64,000 bases of DNA from Anaerorhabdus furcosa (lineage in GTDB: Bacteria > Bacillota_I > Bacilli_A > Erysipelotrichales > Erysipelotrichaceae): the NCBI RefSeq assembly GCF_900167375.1, contig NZ_FUWY01000002.1, positions 248,001-312,000 on the forward strand, written 5' to 3'. A program made the position numbers and the translations under genes. Within the stretch, counting starts at the first letter, position 1. Every line of letters starts with the position of its first letter. Below the pieces are notes generated by a model. It made no database searches and was not told the origin of the DNA. It worked only from the letters and a program-made list of their open reading frames with translations. This document shows positions 42,326 to 51,192 of the stretch, piece by piece.

Positions 42326-43009
42326 ATGATGAAAAAGATGAATAAGCAAAGCAAAATTTTAATCAGTATGGTTGCAATACTTCTTGTAATAGCTATTGTT
42401 TTATTATGTGTTTTTTTAATTTGGAATAAAAAAGAAGTGAGAACATATGCAACGGTTGATGCAGGATTAATTAGTGCGAAAGATATAGAAATTATTACAG
42501 ATTATTTAGCTGTTGAATCTGATAGAAGACCAAAAATTGAAAGAGAGATTAAGTGGATTGTTATTCATGAAACTGACAACCGTGGTACAAGTGCAACTGC
42601 TTCGAATCACAATTCATTTTTGCATAATGATCAATCACAAGTAAATAGTTGGCACTACACGGTGGATGATACAATCATCTATCATCATTTGCCAGACAAT
42701 GAAGTAGGATGGCATGCAGGAGATAAAAAAACTGAAGATGGTGGTAATATGAATGGAATCGGTATTGAAATGTGTGTCAATCAAACCGGAGATTACAATC
42801 AAACATTACACAATACAGCTAAGCTTGTTGCTGTGCTAATGAATAGTTATGATTTGACAATGGATGATGTCAAGTTTCATCGAGATTTTTCTGGGAAAAT
42901 ATGCCCGCATCGATTGTTTACTGAAGGAAGAACAAAAGAGTTTCTAGAAATGATAGAAAATGAGTATAATGAATTAAGAGTAGAGGAAAATAAGAATGAA
43001 TCCAAATAA
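42326..43009 (+). CDS. N-acetylmuramoyl-L-alanine amidase (Amidase_2), membrane-anchored
   Basis: About 227 residues. An uncleaved signal anchor (ILISMVAILLVIAIVLLCVF) places the enzyme outside the cell. The amidase_2 (T7 lysozyme-like) domain has zinc-binding VIHETDN, WHYTVDD, IGIEMCVN and HRDFSGKICPH. It cleaves the amide between muramic acid and the peptide stem. A TATAAT box (42314-42319) lies only seven bases before ATG 42326; ATG 42329 and 42338 are alternatives, and no ribosome-binding site is evident, so the mRNA may be nearly leaderless. The end overlaps the following ThrE-type gene by 14 bases. Confidence 0.88.
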   Translation: MMKKMNKQSKILISMVAILLVIAIVLLCVFLIWNKKEVRTYATVDAGLISAKDIEIITDYLAVESDRRPKIEREIKWIVIHETDNRGTSATASNHNSFLHNDQSQVNSWHYTVDDTIIYHHLPDNEVGWHAGDKKTEDGGNMNGIGIEMCVNQTGDYNQTLHNTAKLVAVLMNSYDLTMDDVKFHRDFSGKICPHRLFTEGRTKEFLEMIENEYNELRVEENKNESK

Positions 43010-43754
43010 AGTAATTCAATTATCAATCAAGGCTGGCTCACTTTTACTTGAAAGTGGTGCTGAAACATATAGAGTTGAAGACACGATTGTAAGAATTTGT
43101 AATAATTATAATATGGAAGATACAAATTGTTTTTGTACACAAACTGGGATTATGCTAAGTTCAATTTATGAAGGTACAACTTATTCTCAAGTAGCTCGTA
43201 TTAATACAAGAAGTACCAATCTAGATCGTATAGCTAGAATAAATCAATTATCAAGAGATGCAAAAACATTAGATGTTTTGGACTTTGAGAAACAGTTAAA
43301 TGAAATCATGCAAACAAAGACGTATAGTTTACTTACCAATATTTTATTTGCAGGAGTTTGTACTTGTGGATTTGCGTTGTTATTTAAAGGTACTTTAATG
43401 GATGCCATGTGCTCATTTGCTTTAGGTGCATTGGTGAGATACTTTACCTTATTCTTTGAATCAAAAAAACTTAATTCATTTTTTAACATTTCAATGTGTG
43501 CTATTTTTATAACATTATCTGCATTAATATTTGAGCAAGTAGGAATTGTATCAAATAGAAATACAGTGATTATTAGTACAATCATGTTACTTGTTCCAGG
43601 TCTTGCGATTACAAATGCTATCCGTGATTCAATTGCTGGTGATTTAGTAAGTGGTACTGCTAGAGGTGTTGAAGCACTCCTTATTGCTATTGCAGTTGCA
43701 TTAGGAAGTGGTATTGCAATGACGGTATGGATAAGTTTAGGAGGTATAATTTAA
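42996..43754 (+). CDS. ThrE-type threonine/serine exporter, N-terminal half (DUF1212)
   Basis: A 252-residue protein. The N-terminal soluble part (SIKAGSLLLESGAETYRVED) is the conserved ThrE/DUF1212 signature with the GAETYRVE motif. Five predicted helices follow (for example MLLVPGLAITNAIRDSIAGD, a conserved block). ThrE-like proteins are split in many Bacillota into this half and a DUF3815 half, encoded directly downstream. Together they probably export small amino acids such as threonine or serine. It overlaps the amidase gene at its start and the next gene by one base. Confidence 0.92.
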   Translation: MNPNKVIQLSIKAGSLLLESGAETYRVEDTIVRICNNYNMEDTNCFCTQTGIMLSSIYEGTTYSQVARINTRSTNLDRIARINQLSRDAKTLDVLDFEKQLNEIMQTKTYSLLTNILFAGVCTCGFALLFKGTLMDAMCSFALGALVRYFTLFFESKKLNSFFNISMCAIFITLSALIFEQVGIVSNRNTVIISTIMLLVPGLAITNAIRDSIAGDLVSGTARGVEALLIAIAVALGSGIAMTVWISLGGII

Positions 43755-44182
43755 TGATACTTTCTATTTTTGGAGCATTTCTTGCAGCACTGGGATTTGG
43801 TGTAGTATTTAATGTACATGGCAAAGCATTGATTGCAGCAGCGGTTATTGGAACAATAGGTTATACATGTTATGAACTTCAAATGATGATGGGGTCTTCG
43901 AATATTGTTGCATTATTCATATCAGCCATGATATTTAGTGGTTGTAGTGAAATAAGTGCACGTAAACTAAAAACGCCAGTGACTGTTTTTCTTATTATTG
44001 CATTAATTATCTTAGTTCCTGGAAAAGGGATGTATTATACAATGTTAGAAATTATTCAAGGAAATACAAATCAAGCAATTTTAACTGGTATTGAAACATT
44101 TGCAAGTGCAGGTGCACTAGCACTGGGAACTATTTTCATATCAACATTTGCGAAATTATTGCCTAACAAATCAAAAAGTTAG
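43754..44182 (+). CDS. ThrE-type exporter, C-terminal half (DUF3815)
   Basis: About 142 residues with four helices, matching the DUF3815 half of split ThrE exporters (GAFLAALGFGVVFNVHGKAL, then RKLKTPVTVFLIIALIILVP, then GMYYTMLEII). ATG 43754 is preferred because GGAGG (43740-43744) precedes it and it overlaps the previous stop codon; an in-frame upstream ATG is inside that gene. Same operon as the N-terminal half; the complex forms in the cytoplasmic membrane. Confidence 0.92.
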   Translation: MILSIFGAFLAALGFGVVFNVHGKALIAAAVIGTIGYTCYELQMMMGSSNIVALFISAMIFSGCSEISARKLKTPVTVFLIIALIILVPGKGMYYTMLEIIQGNTNQAILTGIETFASAGALALGTIFISTFAKLLPNKSKS

Positions 44183-44189
44183 GCTTTTT
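44161..44189 (+). terminator. intrinsic terminator after ThrE pair
   Basis: GCCTAAC and GTTAGGC (44161-44184) overlapping the stop codon, followed by TTTTT. Confidence 0.85.
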
Positions 44190-44216
44190 ATTTGAAAATA
44201 TTCATATGAAACTGAT

Positions 44217-44254
44217 AGTTGCGTTGTTTCAAAGCAAAGTTGGTGGTCGCAACT
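44217..44254 (+). promoter_or_regulatory. inverted repeat upstream of the MFS gene
   Basis: AGTTGCG (44217-44223) and CGCAACT (44248-44254) are perfectly complementary across a 24-base loop containing AAGTTGGTGGT. No T-run follows. Could be an RNA hairpin in the leader of the transporter operon; function unknown. Confidence 0.35.
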
Positions 44255-44297
44255 GAGCACTTTTAGTTAAGATTCATCTATGAAACGAGGATGAATT

Positions 44298-45590
44298 ATG
44301 GAAAAAAGAACTTACAAGCAATTACTAAAGCAAAAGAGTTTCATTGCTTATGCATTTGCTAATGTATTAAATAGGTTAGGGGATAGTTTAGATAGTATCG
44401 CATTCGTCTGGATTGTATATGCCATTACAAATAATCCTGTTTGGTCTGCAGCTATTTTTGGAATTAATAGGTTACCAACAATTTTACTCCAACCCTTTCT
44501 CGGTGTTTTTGTTGATAAACTAAATAAGAAATTTGTTTTAATCTTTACAGATCTTATTCGTGCATCATGTGTTGCTTTTGTTTTGATTGGTTATAGTCAA
44601 GGTTGGTTAAATGTAGCCCATTTAATTATTACAACACTCATTATCTCATCAGCAGAAGCATTTCGATTACCTACTTCAACAGCAATGTTGCCTCATTTAC
44701 TGAAGTCAGAAGATTATGAATATGGTGTATCTTTGAATCAGGGGTTACAAGGTACAGTTGAACTTATTGGTTTAGGAAGTGTTGGTTTCATTATTGGTAT
44801 GTTTGGTATTCATACAGCACTTATTATCGATATGTTTGCCTTCATCGGATGCAGTCTTATGATGATTTTTGTTCACTACAAACCAATTGAAGCTAAACAA
44901 GGAGATACTAAGTCAAGTTTCATTACAGATTTTGGTGAAGGGATAAACATAATTAAAGGTAGCAAAATTATTATCTATATTATTTCCTTGGCAGTTATAC
45001 TAAATGGTATAATGACACCCTTTAATGCATTTCAAATACCGTTGATAAAAGAAATACTTAAATCACCAGATCAGATGATATCAGTTATAGGGATAAGTTT
45101 TGCATTTGGAAGTATTCTTGGATCAATTGCTTTTCCTAAAATAAATGAGCGAATTAATGAATTTCAATTGGTAAAAATTGGAGGATTAGCACTCATAATT
45201 ATTTACGTTGCACCCTTAGTTATTGGAAGAATAAGTTCAAATGTATTACTAACTTCAGTGCTACTCTTTATATCATTATCAACATCAGGTTTTTTGATTA
45301 CACTACTAAATACATACGCAAATGTACTTTTAGTTAAAATAGTAGCACCTAATTTCTTAGGAAGAGTGAATGCGATTTTAATTGCTTCATGCCAAGCTGC
45401 TACACCAGTAATTTCGTTTATTGCAAGTGGCATTGTTGTGTGGATGGGTGTTAAGGGAATATTTATTGGATGCGTAGTTCTATCGATTGTTGCCTACTTT
45501 ACTTTTATGAGTAAGAAAGTTTATACTAATATGGTGCAAGATGAATTTGAAAAAATTAATTTAATGGAGAAAGTTCAATATGAAAATTGA
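44298..45590 (+). CDS. MFS transporter (MFS_3/macrolide-efflux-like)
   Basis: A 430-residue membrane transporter with 12 predicted helices. The N-terminal block FIAYAFANVLNRLGDSLDSIAFVWIVYAIT and GINRLPTILLQPFLGVFVDKLNKKFVLI (the loop 2-3 motif with D and K/R) fit the MFS_3 family that includes macrolide efflux pumps. Substrate not determinable. Start follows GAGGAT-type site. The last 11 bases overlap the alpha/beta hydrolase gene, so they form a pair. Confidence 0.88.
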   Translation: MEKRTYKQLLKQKSFIAYAFANVLNRLGDSLDSIAFVWIVYAITNNPVWSAAIFGINRLPTILLQPFLGVFVDKLNKKFVLIFTDLIRASCVAFVLIGYSQGWLNVAHLIITTLIISSAEAFRLPTSTAMLPHLLKSEDYEYGVSLNQGLQGTVELIGLGSVGFIIGMFGIHTALIIDMFAFIGCSLMMIFVHYKPIEAKQGDTKSSFITDFGEGINIIKGSKIIIYIISLAVILNGIMTPFNAFQIPLIKEILKSPDQMISVIGISFAFGSILGSIAFPKINERINEFQLVKIGGLALIIIYVAPLVIGRISSNVLLTSVLLFISLSTSGFLITLLNTYANVLLVKIVAPNFLGRVNAILIASCQAATPVISFIASGIVVWMGVKGIFIGCVVLSIVAYFTFMSKKVYTNMVQDEFEKINLMEKVQYEN

Positions 45591-46548
45591 TGAAAAAATA
45601 GTAATAAGAATAAATGATCAAGATCAAGGAATGTTTATAACAACGGATGATTTGAGTAAACCAGTTCTTTTGTTCTTACATGGTGGACCAGGTCAGCCAA
45701 CCATTGCGTTGTGTGATAAATATCCAACAGGATTAGATAAGTTATTCACAGTTTGTTGGTGGGAACAAAGAGGGTGTGGAATAAGTTATGATTCTAAAAT
45801 GGATAAGAGTTTGATGAATGTACAACAATTCATAGATGATACATTGATAGTAACCGACTATTTAAGAAAACGCTTCAAGAAAGAAAAAATTTATATCATG
45901 GGGCATTCATGGGGTTCTGTTTTAGGTATTTTAACAGTTCAGCAAAATCCATCAGTCTTTGAAGCCTATATGGGAATAGGGCAAGTAACAAATCAAGATT
46001 TATCAGAGAGATTGGGTTATGATTTTATGTGTAAAGAATTTATGCGATTAAATGATTCCAAAAATTTAATTAAACTAAGAAATCATGAAATGATTGAAGG
46101 AAAACCAATAGCTAATTCTTACTTAATGACGAGAACTAAATTTATGATGAAACTTGGAATTGGAGTAATGCACAAAAATATTTCAATCACTGAAATTTCA
46201 AGTGTAACCCTATTCTCGAAAAGATATACAGTAAATGAAAAAATAAAATATTTAAGAGGTATGAAATTGTCAATGGATTGTTTATTTGATGAGGTCATGA
46301 GTAAGAATTATATGGTCGAAGTGCCAACACTGGATATTCCAGTTTATATTTTTCAGGGGAAATATGATTATCAAGTATCTTATCAATTAGCCAAGGAGTA
46401 TGCAAAAAAACTTCAGGCACCACAAGTGGGATTTTATACCTTCCTTGATTCAGCACATAGTCCGTGTTTCGAAGAGCCTTCAAAGATGATAAGAATTATT
46501 GAAACAGATGTATTAAACAACCAAACAACTTTAGCAGATCATTTATGA
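45580..46548 (+). CDS. alpha/beta hydrolase (prolyl-iminopeptidase-like)
   Basis: A 322-residue alpha/beta hydrolase. The oxyanion motif FLHGGPGQPT, the nucleophile elbow GHSWGSVLG (Ser near 109) and the C-terminal His in LDSAHSPCFEEP complete the catalytic triad. The HGGPG and GxSWGS motifs resemble proline iminopeptidases and related esterases. It overlaps the MFS gene start-to-stop, so the pair may export and inactivate the same compound (inference). Convergent to adhE with a shared terminator. Confidence 0.87.
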   Translation: MKIDEKIVIRINDQDQGMFITTDDLSKPVLLFLHGGPGQPTIALCDKYPTGLDKLFTVCWWEQRGCGISYDSKMDKSLMNVQQFIDDTLIVTDYLRKRFKKEKIYIMGHSWGSVLGILTVQQNPSVFEAYMGIGQVTNQDLSERLGYDFMCKEFMRLNDSKNLIKLRNHEMIEGKPIANSYLMTRTKFMMKLGIGVMHKNISITEISSVTLFSKRYTVNEKIKYLRGMKLSMDCLFDEVMSKNYMVEVPTLDIPVYIFQGKYDYQVSYQLAKEYAKKLQAPQVGFYTFLDSAHSPCFEEPSKMIRIIETDVLNNQTTLADHL

Positions 46549-46564
46549 TAACTAATAGACAAAA

Positions 46565-46590
46565 GAAAAACGGATTTTCATCCGTTTTTG
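46565..46590. terminator. bidirectional terminator between the hydrolase gene and adhE
   Basis: AAAAACGGAT and ATCCGTTTTT around TTTC; A-run on one side, T-run on the other. Confidence 0.88.
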
Positions 46591-46604
46591 CTATTTTTAA
46601 ATGA

Positions 46605-49280
46605 TTAGAATCCTTTGTATGCTTCTAACATAATTTGTTTGATATCCTCAACCATTGGTACACGAGGGTTAGCAGGTGAACATTGGTCTTCATAAGCAAG
46701 GTATGCAATTTTTTCAAGATTTTCTTTGAATACTTTTTCATCAATACCTTGATCTTTGAATGACATTTTGATACCACAGTCTTTACCTAAATTACCACAA
46801 GCAGTTGCGTAAGCTTCTACACCTTCTTCAATTGTTTTGAATTTTAATCCAAGAAGTTTAGCAAGTTCAGCGTATTTTTCATTTGCTTTGTAGTAATTGT
46901 ATTTTGGCCAGATACCAGGTTTTTCTGGTTTTGTACCATTGTAACGAATTACATGTGGCATTAAGATTGCGTTTGCACGTCCATGAGGTACATGATATTC
47001 TGCACCAATCTTATGAGCGATTGAGTGGTTAACCCCTAAGAAAGCATTTGCGAATGCCATACCAGCAATTGTACCAGCATTATGCATTTTCTCACGTGCT
47101 TCAGGATCATTTTTACCATTTGCTACAGCTCTTGGTAAATATTCAAATACCATTTTGATTGCTTGTAATGCTAAACCATCAGTGAAGTCATTTGCAAGAG
47201 TACTTACATAAGCTTCAGTTGCATGTGTTAATACGTCCATTCCAGTATCTGCAGTAATTACAGCTGGAAGACTCATTGTTAATGCAGGGTCAACAATCGC
47301 AACGGTTGGAGTTAATGAGTAATCTGCTAATGGATATTTCTTTCCTTCTTCGCGGTCAGTAATAACAGCGAATGGAGTAACTTCTGATCCTGTACCTGAA
47401 GTAGTAGGGATACATACAAGTTTAGATTTCTTTCCTAATTCAGGGTAACGGAATGCACGTTTACGAATATCCATGAATTTTTGTTTCAAATCATCAAAGT
47501 TTACATCTGGTTGTTCATAGAATAACCACATACCTTTTGCAGCATCCATACTTGAACCACCACCGATAGCGATAATTGTATCTGGTTTGAATGCTTCCAT
47601 TAAACTTAAACCTTTTTTAACAGTTTGAATACTTGGATCTGGTTCAACATCACAGAATAATTGAACTTGTACTTTATTACGTCTACCTTCTAATTGATCA
47701 GTTACACGAGTTACATATCCTAAGTCAACCATTGAACGGTCAGTTACGATGAATACTCTTTCAACATCACGCATTGAGTGTAGGTATTCGATAGAATCTC
47801 TTTCGAAGTAGATTTTAGATGGCACTTTGAACCATTGCATATTATTTCTCCTTTTACCAATTTTCTTGATGTTTAGTAAGTTGATAGCACTAACATTATC
47901 TGATACTGAGTTATGTCCATAAGATCCACATCCTAGAGTTAATGAAGGGATAAATGAGTTATAAACATTACCAATACCACCGAAAGTACTTGGAGAGTTC
48001 CAAATAATACGACAAGCTTTAATTCTTTCACCAAAGCGTTTTGCAAGGTCAGCATTCATTGTATGTATTGCAGCACTATGTCCAATACCATTGAACATAA
48101 CCATTGCTTCTGACTTGTCTAAACCATCTTCAACTGAATTTGATTTTAAGAATGCAAGAACTGGTGATAATTTTTCACGAGTCATTGGTTCATTAGGACC
48201 AACTTCTTTACATTCAACAGCGATAATACTTGTTTTTGGATCAATTGTAAATCCAGCTTGTTCTGCAATCCATGCAGCAGGACGACCTACTACAACTGGA
48301 TTAAGTCGAGCGTTATCCACATCTTTAGAGTAAGCAGTTACGCCAAACATAAATTTTTCTAATAATTCTTTTTCTTTTTTACTAGCAAAGTGAACGTTAT
48401 AATTTTTGAAAAGTTCTACAGCATCATCATAAATTTCTTTATCAATAATTGCAGCTTGTTCAGAAGCACAAATCATTCCGTTATCAAACGCTTTTGATAA
48501 ACAGATATCATTTACTGCTTGTCTAAGATTAGCAGTTGTTTCAATGTATGCAGGAACGTTACCAGCTCCAACACCTAATGCAGGTTTACCACAAGAGTAA
48601 GCAGCTTTAACCATGGCATTACCACCAGTAGCTAAGATTGTTGCAACATCAGGATGGTTCATTAATGCATTTGTAGCTTCCATACTAGGTTGATCAATCC
48701 ATTGAATACAATCAGCAGGAGCACCAGCAGCGATAGCAGCATCATAGATAACTTTAGCTGTAGCAGCTGAACAGTTTTGTGCATTTGGATGGAATCCAAA
48801 GATAATTGGATTTCTTGTTTTTAATGAAATAAGAGATTTAAAGATTGTTGTTGATGTAGGGTTAGTAACAGGTGTAACACCTGCAACAACACCAACTGGT
48901 TCAGCGATGTATGTTAAACCTTGAACTTCATCTTCAGAAATAACACCAACGGTTTTAAGGTGACGCATATGATTTACTACATATTCGCAAGCGAATAGAT
49001 TTTTAGTTGCTTTGTCTTCAAAGACACCACGTTTAGTTTCTTCAATTGCAAGTTTAGCAAGATCACCATGTTTATCTAAAGCTGCAACAGAACATTTTGC
49101 AACGATGTAGTCAATTTTTTCTTGATCGTAGCTAGCATATTTATCTAATGCGATTAATGCTTTTGCGACTTTTTCATTGACTTCAGGAACATTTGTTTTA
49201 CCTACTGTTTCAACAGGTAAAGCCTTTTTGACTTCTTTTTTAGTAGAGTTACTCTTATTAGTTGTTTTTTTAACAGCCAT
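46605..49280 (-). CDS. adhE: bifunctional acetaldehyde-CoA/alcohol dehydrogenase AdhE
   Basis: An 891-residue fermentative enzyme turning acetyl-CoA into ethanol with two NADH. The N-terminal aldehyde dehydrogenase half (about 1-450) has the active-site Cys in NGMICASEQAAI and GVTPVTNPTSTTIFK. The C-terminal iron-dependent alcohol dehydrogenase half (about 470-891) has GGGSSMDAAKGMW and the iron ligands in VNHSIAHKIGAEYHVPHGRANA. An alanine/lysine-rich extension of about 35 residues precedes the usual N-terminus (KKTTNKSNSTKKEVKKALPV). The promoter carries a Rex-like operator, so the gene is likely induced at high NADH. Confidence 0.97.
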   Translation of the reverse strand: MAVKKTTNKSNSTKKEVKKALPVETVGKTNVPEVNEKVAKALIALDKYASYDQEKIDYIVAKCSVAALDKHGDLAKLAIEETKRGVFEDKATKNLFACEYVVNHMRHLKTVGVISEDEVQGLTYIAEPVGVVAGVTPVTNPTSTTIFKSLISLKTRNPIIFGFHPNAQNCSAATAKVIYDAAIAAGAPADCIQWIDQPSMEATNALMNHPDVATILATGGNAMVKAAYSCGKPALGVGAGNVPAYIETTANLRQAVNDICLSKAFDNGMICASEQAAIIDKEIYDDAVELFKNYNVHFASKKEKELLEKFMFGVTAYSKDVDNARLNPVVVGRPAAWIAEQAGFTIDPKTSIIAVECKEVGPNEPMTREKLSPVLAFLKSNSVEDGLDKSEAMVMFNGIGHSAAIHTMNADLAKRFGERIKACRIIWNSPSTFGGIGNVYNSFIPSLTLGCGSYGHNSVSDNVSAINLLNIKKIGKRRNNMQWFKVPSKIYFERDSIEYLHSMRDVERVFIVTDRSMVDLGYVTRVTDQLEGRRNKVQVQLFCDVEPDPSIQTVKKGLSLMEAFKPDTIIAIGGGSSMDAAKGMWLFYEQPDVNFDDLKQKFMDIRKRAFRYPELGKKSKLVCIPTTSGTGSEVTPFAVITDREEGKKYPLADYSLTPTVAIVDPALTMSLPAVITADTGMDVLTHATEAYVSTLANDFTDGLALQAIKMVFEYLPRAVANGKNDPEAREKMHNAGTIAGMAFANAFLGVNHSIAHKIGAEYHVPHGRANAILMPHVIRYNGTKPEKPGIWPKYNYYKANEKYAELAKLLGLKFKTIEEGVEAYATACGNLGKDCGIKMSFKDQGIDEKVFKENLEKIAYLAYEDQCSPANPRVPMVEDIKQIMLEAYKGF

Positions 49281-49292
49281 GTTATCCTCCTA

Positions 49293-49310
49293 TTGTGAAA
49301 ACTTTCACTT
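49293..49310 (-). promoter_or_regulatory. Rex-like operator of adhE
   Basis: TTGTGAAAACTTTCACTT matches the Rex consensus (TTGTGAA-N4-TTCACAA) in all but the last two bases. It lies between the -10 and the ribosome-binding site, a good place for repression, and Rex commonly controls adhE (family knowledge). Confidence 0.75.
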
Positions 49311-49322
49311 TGTAACGATTGA

Positions 49323-49351
49323 AGTATATCACTAGGAAAATAGGCTGTAAA
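49323..49351 (-). promoter_or_regulatory. adhE promoter
   Basis: On the minus strand TTTACA (49351-49346), 17 bases, TATACT (49328-49323). A cre-like sequence ATGAAAGCGATTAC (49389-49376) lies upstream with one deviation from the CcpA consensus. Confidence 0.65.
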
Positions 49352-49428
49352 TAGCAAAAGTTAAAAAAATCACAAGTAATCGCTTTCATTTTGAAAATGT
49401 TTTTTTTGTTACCGTTTACATCGATTTT

Positions 49429-51126
49429 CTATTTATTTTCTCTCTTTATTTTTGTTGAAAACAAGACAAAGATAAGTGTGAAAATAGAGATAAATCCGCT
49501 AAGCGATTGAAGGCTAGTTCCTTTATAATAAATATGTAATCTAGGATCTTGTAATGCGTAATCTTCATTAATTTGAATTGTTACTAAACCAGAGTCTGGA
49601 TCACCAATAGCATCAAGTATACAAACAACCTTATCCCCATCTTTTATTTCAGCAACATAACCGATATAGAAAGTTCTAGGTAATATAAAATAATCATTTT
49701 TCTTTAGTTGGTTAACTTTGATTGTATAAGAATTATAAGATGAGGAATCAATGATTTCAAAAGCACTAATAGAATTAGTTTTGATTTGATCTCCGTAATA
49801 GCGATAATCAATATTCGCATTCATTGGTAAATAATCAGGTGTAGATAATTCCTGAATGTTATACCAAGATTCATAACCAAGAAATTGAAGGTCGTTTTTA
49901 ATTTCATCTGATGTTGTTATGGGTGTAATAATTCCATAGGTGGAATAAATACCATAAAGCTGAATCACTGAAACAATGGTAATCATACTGATTAATATTG
50001 TATTGAATATTTTTCGATAGGTTTCATCAACATCAAAATTTAATAATGCATAGCCTGCAACAAGCGCAAGAAATGAAGATGCGGGAATGAGTAAGCGTGT
50101 TGGAAATTGTAAGAAACTAAAAAGCGTAAAGAATTTCCATGGAAATAAGTTAGTTGTCATAAAAATCATAAGGTAACTTGATAAAATCAAGAAATTCATA
50201 AATTGTGTTCTCTTGCTTTTATTCATGAAAAAATAAAGTAAAGGAATAAATAAAAGAAAGGGACCAACAGAGTCACAAAGGTAATTGCTAGCATCAGTTC
50301 TAAAATCAAATATAGATCCAAAGTTCATTGCATAATCACTTAATGAGAGTGTACCAAAGTATCCATTGATGCTATACCTTGAACCTGTCATTTGTTGAAG
50401 TAAGGGTAGTGTAAAGAAACAGGTTAAAAAGAATCCAGTTATTGCAGTGATGATAATGCTAAAGCATCTTTTTTTATCAGATAATAATTTCTTAAAATTA
50501 AGAAGAATAAGAATTCCATATAAGATAACCATAAGAACAAAAGAAATATTATGAGATAACAAGAGTCCACAAAATCCAAATAATAGTATTCTGTTTTTAC
50601 TTTTATCATCATATAAAGAATGATAAATACCCACTATCGTGATGGGTATAAAAATAAATGCTAATACCTCACCAATAGCTCCACGTTTATAAAAATCAGA
50701 CATGTAGAAACAATTCAAAATATAAACCATGACAGTGATATAAGAGTAGATGCGTTTATTTTTTAGAAAGTATGAAGCACAATAAAACATACTTAATGAA
50801 GCAAAGAAGCAACAACCAAATAGAAAAATTTGATACGTATAAAATAAATTAACTCCAAGTATTCTAAGTAATGCAGGAATATAGAGGAAAAAGAAGGAAT
50901 AAAACATAGGACTTCCATAACCAAAATTAAAATTTTGCTCAAAGAATACACGTGGGTAAAAATCACCACCACGAATAGCGATACTTAAAGCTTCAATTCG
51001 ATTTAAATGAAATGAAGTATCAGGACCTATTGATATTTGACCATTTAGAAAGGGTAAGCATAGGAAAATTGTAATGGCAAGACAGAAAATAATGGGTTGA
51101 AATTTCATGAATGATTTTTGTCTCAT
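49429..51126 (-). CDS. PTPS-related polytopic membrane protein (paralogue 2)
   Basis: A 565-residue integral membrane protein with about twelve helices. The N-terminal extracellular loop contains IGPDTSFHLNRIEALSIAIR, then FYPRVFFEQNFNFGYGSPMF, the signature of the 6-pyruvoyl-tetrahydropterin-synthase-related (PTPS_related) membrane family, which resembles GT-C glycosyltransferases (Asp and His/Arg in the first loop). The last 100 residues before the terminal helix form an extracellular beta domain. Function in the family is not established; lipid-linked sugar transfer to the envelope is plausible from the fold. Tandem with a close paralogue at 51193-52893. Confidence 0.85.
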   Translation of the reverse strand: MRQKSFMKFQPIIFCLAITIFLCLPFLNGQISIGPDTSFHLNRIEALSIAIRGGDFYPRVFFEQNFNFGYGSPMFYSFFFLYIPALLRILGVNLFYTYQIFLFGCCFFASLSMFYCASYFLKNKRIYSYITVMVYILNCFYMSDFYKRGAIGEVLAFIFIPITIVGIYHSLYDDKSKNRILLFGFCGLLLSHNISFVLMVILYGILILLNFKKLLSDKKRCFSIIITAITGFFLTCFFTLPLLQQMTGSRYSINGYFGTLSLSDYAMNFGSIFDFRTDASNYLCDSVGPFLLFIPLLYFFMNKSKRTQFMNFLILSSYLMIFMTTNLFPWKFFTLFSFLQFPTRLLIPASSFLALVAGYALLNFDVDETYRKIFNTILISMITIVSVIQLYGIYSTYGIITPITTSDEIKNDLQFLGYESWYNIQELSTPDYLPMNANIDYRYYGDQIKTNSISAFEIIDSSSYNSYTIKVNQLKKNDYFILPRTFYIGYVAEIKDGDKVVCILDAIGDPDSGLVTIQINEDYALQDPRLHIYYKGTSLQSLSGFISIFTLIFVLFSTKIKRENK

Positions 51127-51192
51127 AGAATTACCTCTCTAACAAAATAGGCATAATAAAAACAACTAGGATTAGCCAATTTTTTTAATAAT

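Noticed and set aside
44217-44254. T-box riboswitch before the MFS gene
   Set aside because: The loop AAGTTGGTGGTCGC is only loosely similar to the T-box motif, and no specifier stem or terminator is present.
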